NCBI RefSeq assembly: GCF_010894435.1
Contig: NZ_JAAIXZ010000017.1
Span: forward strand, 124,001 to 188,000
Origin: Pyxidicoccus trucidator
GTDB taxonomy: Bacteria; Myxococcota; Myxococcia; Myxococcales; Myxococcaceae
Length of the DNA: 64,000 bases
Direction of reading: 5' to 3'
Part shown: piece by piece, positions 47,794 to 53,931 of the stretch
Layout: each line of letters starts with the position of its first letter
Position numbering within the stretch: the stretch's first letter is position 1
Notes under the pieces: model-generated
Told to the model about the DNA's origin: nothing
Databases searched by the model: none
What the model saw: the letters and a program-made list of their open reading frames with translations, nothing else
Made by a program: the position numbers and the translations under genes

Positions 47794-48570
47794 TCATGAT
47801 GCCTTGCTGGTCGGCACTTCTTCCCAGGCGCTAGAATCACGAAGGGCAGCCAATATTTCGGTGGCGCAGACTTTCAGTCGTAGTTCATGCCGAAAACGTG
47901 TGGCCTCCTTATCCTTTCGTTTAATCATCGCTGGGGTGATGCCGGGAAGATCAGCCTTTCTGATTTGATTGAGCCCGAGTTGGCTCAGGTGCGCTGTTTT
48001 GATGAAAAGCTTCTTGCTGGCGCGGTACCAACTCCTGGTTCCAGTGGATTGCTCGCTTGAAGGGAACTTGGTCGTTGCCGCCAGCCAGGCACACGCACCA
48101 AAGCAGATTATGATGGTGTGGCACGATATCTCGTCTGCGAATCTGCTGAGGTTACCCTTCTCCTTGATCTGCGTGTTGCTGGGCTCGCTGTCGCCATCTT
48201 GCTCATCGTACATAATGTTCGATACGGAGTTGGTGATCCGATAGTGGTATCGGTCAAGATGAGGAAAGTGCTGTTCACACACGACTTTAAGCATACCCAG
48301 AATTCGGTTCAGATTGAGGCCAGTTGCGCCAGCGACTGGTCGGCACCAGTCCGCCTCAAGGCGGCCGGGCGCGGCAAAAACGAACGCGATCGTATTGTCT
48401 CCAGCGCCTTTGTTCAGGTGTGGCCTCGGCATGTCGTCGAAACCCACATGCCCAGAGCTTGGACCGGCATCCCGCTCAAAGCTGTCGGCTTTTTTGAACA
48501 GTTGGTCCCATGGCCCTGGTATCGAAGCCTTCTTCGCTGAAGCCCTTTTCGCGCCCATAAAATGTACCAT
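47794..48570 (-). CDS. Uracil-DNA-glycosylase-superfamily-like protein
   Basis: A 258-residue protein starting at ATG 48570 (AGG four to seven bases upstream; ATG at residue 5 also possible). IAFVFAAPGRLEADWCRPVAGATGLNLNRIL (residues ~62-92) matches the family-4/5 UDG layout of an Ala-Pro-Gly loop, an acidic residue, a Gly-containing turn and a Leu-x3-Leu helix. YRITNSVSN near 108 corresponds to the Thr-Asn-x-Val strand, IIICFGACAWLAA near 150 to the central strand-helix, and IKTAHLSQLGLNQ near 190 to the His-x-Ser loop. Fe-S ligand cysteines are not in the usual positions. Members excise or sense modified bases; some sit in phage-defence islands. Lower GC than neighbours suggests transfer. 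Fold call moderate, function open. Confidence 0.5.
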   Translation of the reverse strand: MVHFMGAKRASAKKASIPGPWDQLFKKADSFERDAGPSSGHVGFDDMPRPHLNKGAGDNTIAFVFAAPGRLEADWCRPVAGATGLNLNRILGMLKVVCEQHFPHLDRYHYRITNSVSNIMYDEQDGDSEPSNTQIKEKGNLSRFADEISCHTIIICFGACAWLAATTKFPSSEQSTGTRSWYRASKKLFIKTAHLSQLGLNQIRKADLPGITPAMIKRKDKEATRFRHELRLKVCATEILAALRDSSAWEEVPTSKAS

Positions 48571-48865
48571 CCAGCCTGATCGCTTCGGTCGATCGGAGTC
48601 TGTCTCGTGGTCTGCTCAATAAGCAACGGGTCGCAGAGTCGCGGACACAGGTCGCCCGCAGTCATCCGCTGTCTCCCCCTGGAGGGGGCAGAGCCGAACC
48701 AACAAGAGGCGAGCCTCCCCGCCTAAGGCAACTGCGAAAGCAGAACCGAAGGAAGAGCGGCATGCCGCGACTGGATTGGGCCGGACTGCTGCGCCTGACG
48801 TTCGCGCGGGACGTGTTCGCCTGCGAGAGGTGTCTCGGCTCCGGCGCGTAAACACCCTGGTCGCC
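48571..48865. other. Intergenic region with a transposase tail
   Basis: The 295 bases between the UDG-like start and the DUF2381-type gene's stop hold only a short IS91-type C-terminal remnant (48762-48851). The rest shows no gene or hairpin I can support. Confidence 0.5.
48762..48851 (+). pseudogene. C-terminal remnant of an IS91/Y2-type transposase
   Basis: A 29-codon frame ending in TAA reads MPRLDWAGLLRLTFARDVFA followed by CERC. This resembles the conserved tail of IS91-like transposases (Leu-Asp-Trp-Ala-x-Leu-Leu-Arg-x-Thr-Phe ... Asp-Val, then a Cys-x2-Cys). No upstream part of the gene is present, so this is a relic left by deletion or rearrangement. Confidence 0.55.
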
Positions 48866-49816
48866 TCAGGGGAAGGACACCCCGGACAGGATGACGGTGC
48901 GGCCTGTGCTCGGCTCCCAGAGCTTGAGGGTGTAGAGGCCCTGGGCCTGCGCTTCCAGCGCTTCCGCCTGCACCACGATGCGTTGCTCGCTGCCGCCGGG
49001 AGCCACGGGCCCGGACTGCCACACCGGCAGCGCCTTCAGTTCCACGCCCTTCGGGTCCGTCAGCACGGCCTCCGTGGTCGTCCAGGTCTGAGCGCCTTCG
49101 GGGTTCTCAAGGACTACCTCCAGCGCCACCTGCCGCGCGGAGCGATAGCTGAGGACTTGCACCGTCACGAGTGCGTTCTGTCGGGCGCGGACGACCGACT
49201 CCGTGAGGTTCTGGCTCCCCACCCCGTTGATGTCCATCGTCCCGGCGGCGATAAGGCCCGCCAGCCCCCCTGGAACGGTGTGCTCAGCGCGCTCTCGCTC
49301 CAGTTCCTCGTGGCACCGCTCAGTCTCCATCCGTGCCGCTCGGGCTTCCCGCTGGTAGAACTCCACGGGCTGGGCCTTCCGGTACACCTCCACCAGACGC
49401 TCTGCCCGGACCGGGTGCACCACGAGGATGAACACCGCGGCTGACGGGGCCGCGCCGTCCTTGAAGCGCACGGACAGCCGCAGCCTCGCGCCGGGCACCA
49501 GCTTGTCGGAGGGCGTCAGGCGCAGGGTGGTCTGCCCGACATCGACGAGCGAGAACACCTCCCGTCTCTCCAGTTCCACCCTGTCCTTGCCGCTCTCTCC
49601 ACGCGACAACTCCGCCTCAAAGGTGAACGTGGTGGACAACCCCGGGCTGATGACAACCTCCGGCTCCTGACCTGTGGGCTCCTCCGGCAGCTCAACCACA
49701 CGGACACCTCCCATCCAGGACGCGGAGCGTGGCTGAGCGGTGGACGCCGCGCCTACCAACAGGGTGAACACCAGCAGGACGGCGGAGTACGAAGCATGCA
49801 CGAGGCGGAACCTCAC
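48866..49816 (-). CDS. DUF2381-family protein (myxobacterial, kinase-associated)
   Basis: Read from the GTG at 49816, 20 bases after the kinase stop; longer in-frame starts overlap the kinase gene. The 316-residue product has a signal peptide (LVHASYSAVLLVFTLLVGAA, cleavage near STAQ). It then follows the DUF2381 plan: VRVVELPEEP, a beta-rich N-domain ending in a coiled segment (YQREARAARMETERCHEELERER, residues ~155-178), GLAGLIAAGTMDINGV and a C-terminal beta domain (VRARQNALVTVQVL, LYTLKLWEPSTGRTVILSGVSFP, residues ~220-316). The family is largely confined to myxobacteria and often sits beside Ser/Thr kinases; biochemical role unknown. Exported or periplasmic by the signal. Confidence 0.8.
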   Translation of the reverse strand: MRFRLVHASYSAVLLVFTLLVGAASTAQPRSASWMGGVRVVELPEEPTGQEPEVVISPGLSTTFTFEAELSRGESGKDRVELERREVFSLVDVGQTTLRLTPSDKLVPGARLRLSVRFKDGAAPSAAVFILVVHPVRAERLVEVYRKAQPVEFYQREARAARMETERCHEELERERAEHTVPGGLAGLIAAGTMDINGVGSQNLTESVVRARQNALVTVQVLSYRSARQVALEVVLENPEGAQTWTTTEAVLTDPKGVELKALPVWQSGPVAPGGSEQRIVVQAEALEAQAQGLYTLKLWEPSTGRTVILSGVSFP

Positions 49817-49836
49817 GATGCAGCCATGAGGCCGCG

Positions 49837-51762
49837 TCACTCGAAGTGGTCTACCGGCTTCAAGTCCCCCACCGGGAAGATGCGGGCGGAATCGGCATCG
49901 CCACCAGGCTTTCGCTCCAGGCCCCGCTTCCCGTCCAGGCCGATCAGCTCCATGCACACAGAATAGGTCGCGCGGCGGTCATGAGTGAGCGCCGAGGTGA
50001 AGCGGCCGTACACGCGGTCCCCCAGGATGAGCTGTCCGGAGACCACCGAGGCGCTGCGCAGACCCTCCCACCCTTCCGCCAGTCTCACCTGCGTCTCTCC
50101 GGCACTCACGGAGATGACGTGGGGTTCACCCTTGATGACGTTGAGCATGACGGCGCGCTCGTAGCCCAGCCGGATGCCCAGTTCCTCCATGGTCTTCAAG
50201 GCGTTCGGCGGGCAGGCTTCCGGCTCGGGCGGAGGGGGGCGGACCTGCGGGCTGGAGCAGGAGAGATTGAGACAGGCGCCAGCCACGCCCATGGCCTTCA
50301 TCCCCACCTTCTTCAGCGAAACGGCTGGCGGCTTTAGCTGCTTCATCACAGGTGCATCCTCTTTCAGGAGCGTCGCGGGAGGCGCGGCGGCCACAGCGGT
50401 TGCCGCCACCATCGGCGGAGTTGTGGCAGGGACAGCTTCTGGTAGCGCCCCCACGGGCGCCACTTCACGGAGCGGCGCGGGAGGCGTCACCATGCCGGAC
50501 AGCGGCGCGGGCACCTTCGCCTCATCGGAGGAAGGCCCACGCTCCTCCACCCGCATCCCCCAGGCCGCCAAGCCCATTACCCCAGCGAGCAGCACAGCAG
50601 CCACCAGCACCGGCGAGCGCAACCGCTCTTGCCGAGGATGCGCCTCCACTGGACGCTCCTGCACCGCAGTTCCTGGAGCCGGCCTGGCCGGATGCCGAAC
50701 GAAAGGTAGTGACGGGGCGATGACGAGCCTGGGCTCGGGCGGCGTCGCGGAGCACGTGGGCCACTCTGGCCGGCGGATGCATCGCCGTGCGCCGTCGCCA
50801 AACACAGGCTCGGTTCCCTTAACGTCCTCCCACGCGAAGAGACTGGCCTCCCACGCCGCGGGCTTGCCGGAGCTCACCGCCGCAATGAGCGCCGCGTGCA
50901 GCTCCGTCCCCATCGGGTAGCGCTCCTGCGGCTTCTTCGCCAGCAGTCGCATGATGATGTCGCTGAGCGCCCGAGGCGTGCGCCGGTTGAAGTCCGCCGG
51001 CGCAGGTGGCGTCTGCCCTTCTATGGCCAAGTACAGCATGTCGGGAGGCAGGTGCGGCGGGAACGGGTAGTGCCCTGTCACCACCCGGTACAGGCTGACG
51101 CCCAGCGCGTACAGGTCATCGGTGGCCTGGTACGCGTACCGTGCTTCCGGCCGGCCGTGGTTCTCCCGGTGGAAGAGCACCGACTCGGGGCTGCGCAGGT
51201 GCAACGTGCCCGGAGGCACAGTCTGCTCGGTGATGGTGGCCGCGCCCGCGTAGTCCCCGATGCCGAAGTCGATGAGCACCGGCTCGCCGTCTGACTCCCG
51301 GATGCGGATGTGCACGGGCTTGACGTCACGGTGCAGCACTCCCGTCCCATGGAGCGCATCAAAGGCCAGGGCCAGCTTGCCGGCGGCCTGCACCAGTTCG
51401 CGGAAGCTCGGGTTCACCTCTTCGACCCAGGTGTCCATCGGCCGGCCGGCCACCCAGTCCATGACGAAGTAGAGGTAGCCCGTCCGCGGGTGCGGCCACC
51501 TGCCGCAGGCGTGAAAGCGCACGACGTTGGGGTGCACCGCCTTGACCATGAGCAGCGTGACTTCGCGCTCGGCCCGTTCATCTCCGGGACGCAGTGCCAG
51601 CTTCAGCGCGTAGAACTCGCCGGGCCGACCCATGTCCTCCACGCGGTACACGGCACCGAAGCCGCCCACGCCCAGCCGGTCCACCACGCGCCAGGTGCCC
51701 ACCTCCGTGCCGGGCCCGAGCGCCTCCGGGTACACCTGAATGTTCTCCACGTGCAGGGGCAT
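49837..51762 (-). CDS. Ser/Thr protein kinase, membrane-anchored, with atypical catalytic loop
   Basis: Start chosen at ATG 51762 (GAGGTGA nine bases upstream) rather than GTG 51783. 641 residues. The kinase domain (~20-290) has the glycine loop GVGGFGAVY, VAIK-type Lys in YALKLAL, HRDVKPVHIRI, DFGIGDY, and the activation/APE region SPESVLF. The catalytic-loop Asn (HRDxKxxN) is His here. A Pro/Ala-rich linker leads to one membrane segment near residue 365 (PVLVAAVLLAGVMGLAAWGM), and the periplasmic part contains a Cys-bearing stretch (GACLNLSCSSPQ) and a beta-rich C-terminus. Followed 20 bases later by the DUF2381 gene, a typical myxobacterial pair. Confidence 0.9.
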   Translation of the reverse strand: MPLHVENIQVYPEALGPGTEVGTWRVVDRLGVGGFGAVYRVEDMGRPGEFYALKLALRPGDERAEREVTLLMVKAVHPNVVRFHACGRWPHPRTGYLYFVMDWVAGRPMDTWVEEVNPSFRELVQAAGKLALAFDALHGTGVLHRDVKPVHIRIRESDGEPVLIDFGIGDYAGAATITEQTVPPGTLHLRSPESVLFHRENHGRPEARYAYQATDDLYALGVSLYRVVTGHYPFPPHLPPDMLYLAIEGQTPPAPADFNRRTPRALSDIIMRLLAKKPQERYPMGTELHAALIAAVSSGKPAAWEASLFAWEDVKGTEPVFGDGARRCIRRPEWPTCSATPPEPRLVIAPSLPFVRHPARPAPGTAVQERPVEAHPRQERLRSPVLVAAVLLAGVMGLAAWGMRVEERGPSSDEAKVPAPLSGMVTPPAPLREVAPVGALPEAVPATTPPMVAATAVAAAPPATLLKEDAPVMKQLKPPAVSLKKVGMKAMGVAGACLNLSCSSPQVRPPPPEPEACPPNALKTMEELGIRLGYERAVMLNVIKGEPHVISVSAGETQVRLAEGWEGLRSASVVSGQLILGDRVYGRFTSALTHDRRATYSVCMELIGLDGKRGLERKPGGDADSARIFPVGDLKPVDHFE

Positions 51763-52186
51763 CAGGCGGCTCACCTCAGGCACAACCTAGCAGGTTCCCG
51801 CTTGACCTGGGACAGCAACTACTTCCCCAGTTGGGCGATGGCCTGGCCTCCCAAGGGGAACTCCCGCCTACGCCTCGGCATCAGGGCCATGGCGGAAGTC
51901 TCCGCGAGCGTCCAGTTCCTTTCGGGCCGGGCGCATTCCTCCAACCCCAACCCGCGAATCACACGACGAACGAGAAGACCGAGAGCCAACCCATGGACGG
52001 GACGATGCGCAGCCCGACCACCGTTCGATACCTGCCGGCAATCGCGGGGCACCGTCCTCCTCGTCGACCTACCAGGTAGTGCATTTCCTTCCCGCCTGAT
52101 GAGATAGGCTTCGAGGATTACTTCCCCCACAGGCCTCCAACCCGGTTCCGGATATCGGATGGATGCCCAGCAGATGGAGCAACTCC
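51763..52186. other. Divergent intergenic region with dispersed repeat
   Basis: Between the kinase start and the hypothetical gene at 52187. It holds repeat copy A (51788-51955). Short open frames across it on both strands do not resemble proteins. Promoters for both flanking genes should be here, but no clear hexamer pair was found. Confidence 0.5.
51788..51955. repeat. Dispersed ~170-bp repeat, copy A
   Basis: Starts TAGCAGGTTCCCG and shares long runs with 53619-53790, including AGCAACTACTTCCCC, TTGGGCG, GCCTCGGCATCAG and GCCATGGCGGAAG. Identity is roughly 80% by eye over the full length. Neither copy is inside a credible gene; on the minus strand both encode a stretch ending in a stop after ...AIAQLGK-like residues, so the unit could be the end of a decayed gene. 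Confidence 0.75.
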
Positions 52187-52813
52187 ATGGTCTCCTACAA
52201 TGTCGGTAGGCTCTTCAGTGAAATTGAGAGCGCGGTGAAGTCGGACGTCCCCGTCGCGGAAGGACTCCTGCGCGTCATTCAATTCTGCGAAACCGCACGC
52301 CCTCACCCGGACTGGTCCGCTCTTCGTTCACTGGATGTGGCGGGTGATCTCCAACAGTTCCAGCAGTGGCTCGAAACCGTCATGCGGCAGATGCCACCAC
52401 CAGCTCCGGTGACGGGGCTGTGGTTCGGCCTCTTCAATCCGGTCGTGCAGGGTCGCGTCACCGCGGACCTTCATCTCATCGGGGCACCCTACAGTGCGAA
52501 TGATCCTGACTGGCTGTTCCGGCAGCGCTGGGGCGGGGACACGCCCGACGCGAGTTCCACTGTCCTTGATGCCATCTATCGCGTGGCCTACGGGCGCGAG
52601 AACGGCCTTGGGAACGACGCCGAATACCCCTTGTGCCTTGCGTACGCCGCGCTCGCTGTCAGGCACCTCGCAAAGCTCATGGGGCCGACGCTCCTTGGGG
52701 ATGCCGCCCAGCGAGTCCTCCATGTCGGCTTCGACTCCGGCGACTTCCTATGTATCGGTGCAGTCCAGAGAACGGGGCTGATTTTCTCTCGAAGCCGCAG
52801 CGTGATGACTTGA
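52187..52813 (+). CDS. Hypothetical protein (208 aa)
   Basis: Start taken as the ATG at 52187 because GGAG lies seven bases upstream; an ATG eight codons earlier lacks one. No signal peptide or membrane segment. The N-terminus is helical (VGRLFSEIESAVKSDVPVAEGLLRVIQ, residues ~4-30). The centre has GLWFGLFNPVVQGRVTADLHLIG, and the C-terminal half is mixed alpha/beta (AYAALAVRHLAKLMG, VLHVGFDSGDFLCIG). Not recognised. Its isolation between a kinase pair and transposase debris and its soluble single-domain look are compatible with an orphan immunity-type protein, but nothing in the sequence proves it. Confidence 0.6.
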   Translation: MVSYNVGRLFSEIESAVKSDVPVAEGLLRVIQFCETARPHPDWSALRSLDVAGDLQQFQQWLETVMRQMPPPAPVTGLWFGLFNPVVQGRVTADLHLIGAPYSANDPDWLFRQRWGGDTPDASSTVLDAIYRVAYGRENGLGNDAEYPLCLAYAALAVRHLAKLMGPTLLGDAAQRVLHVGFDSGDFLCIGAVQRTGLIFSRSRSVMT

Positions 52814-52928
52814 TGCTCGCGTGGTGCGGGCCCACCCCTCGCGGAAGGGGAACCCGCCAGCCGACATGGTGCACTTTTCCGGGGCGCGGGCTGCGCGGTC
52901 CTAGAGCGCCAAACAGGTTAGTGGAACC

Positions 52929-53297
52929 TCAGGCCGCAAGCCGCCGCTTCTCGTCGATGCGGCGGTGGAGGGTCTCCAGGTTCTGGAGAGCGCAGAGCCT
53001 GCGAAGGTCGAAGGTGTTCTTCCGGGTGCCGCGGTAGCGGGCCCGCGAGCCCTGGCGCTGGCTGAGGTGGGCAAGCTGGTGCTCGACGTGCACCCGCTCG
53101 CGCAGCTTCGCCCGTCCCGAGCGGGTACCTTGCAGCCGCCGCAGTCGCTTCTGCAGGCCCTCGTCCTCGCCCAGCCGGACGCTCCTGCCGCGTCCGGAGG
53201 CCGCGTGCGTGCATTGGGCGCGCAGCGCGCCCCCGATACACAGTGGAAGCCTGCGAAGGCTGGGACGATCCCCAGGCAGGGGGAGCACCGTGCCCAA
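52929..53297 (-). pseudogene. C-terminal remnant of an IS1182-type DDE transposase
   Basis: The last ~95 codons before the stop at 52929 read as the tail of an IS1182-family transposase: CTHAASGRGRSV, then GRAKLRERVHVEHQLAHL, RQGSRARYRGTRKNTFDLRR and NLETLHRR. The Leu-Arg-Glu-Arg-Val ... Glu-His segment holds the catalytic Glu region. No catalytic Asp-bearing N-terminal part is present, so the element is truncated and inactive. It abuts the tRNA-fragment repeat at 53314. Confidence 0.75.
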
Positions 53298-53313
53298 GGG
53301 CAGCGGGTGCGGT

Positions 53314-53424
53314 TGTCCCGCTATACGGGCGTCACTTTGCGGCCAGGTAGCTCACCTGGTTAGAGCGGCGGTCTCATAATCCCGGCCCTGCCCCTCACCT
53401 TCTGAACCCTTGGCCGTAACCCCC
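53314..53424 (+). repeat. tRNA-Met fragment repeat, copy 2
   Basis: Bases 53314-53382 are identical over 69 positions to 56998-57066. The shared block includes 27 bases upstream of the tRNA (with CCCGCTATACGGG) and the first 42 bases of the tRNA, ending in the anticodon arm at CATAATCC. After that point the sequence departs from the tRNA and continues with the tail shared with copy 1. The two 69-bp copies are in direct orientation and bracket a 3.6-kb segment holding one lipoprotein gene. Confidence 0.9.
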
Positions 53425-53618
53425 TCTATTCTTCCTGACCGTGAGCCGTCGCTAGCGTTCGCTCGCCACCGGCCCGGTCCGTACAGAATCCGTACAGCCC
53501 CGCCCTCATTGGCATGGGGCTGTAGCCGCGCAGCCGCCAGGAATGAAGCGCCCTATTCGGCTTCATGAATGCGTGAGGTCAGCGGAACCTCCCAGCACTT
53601 CTGCCAACCCCAAGGCTT

Positions 53619-53790
53619 TAGCAGGTTCCCGGGCCGCCCCGGGAGAGCAACTACTTCCCCGGTTGGGCGGTGGCCTGCCCGCAGGAGGGCAATTCCCGCT
53701 CGCGCCTCGGCATCAGAGCCATGGCGGAAGCCTCCGCTGGCCTCCAGTCCCTTCCGGGCTGGGCGCCTTTCTCCAATCCCAACCCGCAGC
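53619..53790. repeat. Dispersed ~170-bp repeat, copy B
   Basis: Counterpart of 51788-51955 in the same orientation. Shared runs include TAGCAGGTTCCCG, AGCAACTACTTCCCC and GCCTCGGCATCAGAGCCATG with one mismatch. It lies ~140 bases upstream of the lipoprotein start and could include part of that gene's promoter region. Confidence 0.75.
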
Positions 53791-53931
53791 ACGGCGTACC
53801 GCGAGGTACACGGGCCGCGGAGCACCCGCTTCACGCCCCTCACTCCCGCGAGGAGATACCCGCGCCGCACGGTATCCTCCCCGCCGCGTCGGCGCCCATT
53901 GCGCCGCTACCCGTTATTAGAGGAATCATCG

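Larger units (their letters stand above)
53298..53931. other. Intergenic region with tRNA fragment and dispersed repeat
   Basis: 634 bases with no credible gene. They contain tRNA-fragment copy 2 (53314-53424) and dispersed repeat copy B (53619-53790), then the leader of the lipoprotein gene. Open frames across the region lack protein-like composition and were not called. Confidence 0.55.

Noticed and set aside
53569..53931. N-terminal extension of the triplicated lipoprotein
   Set aside because: It runs through the dispersed repeat; the ATG at 53932 has a ribosome site and is followed at once by a lipoprotein signal.
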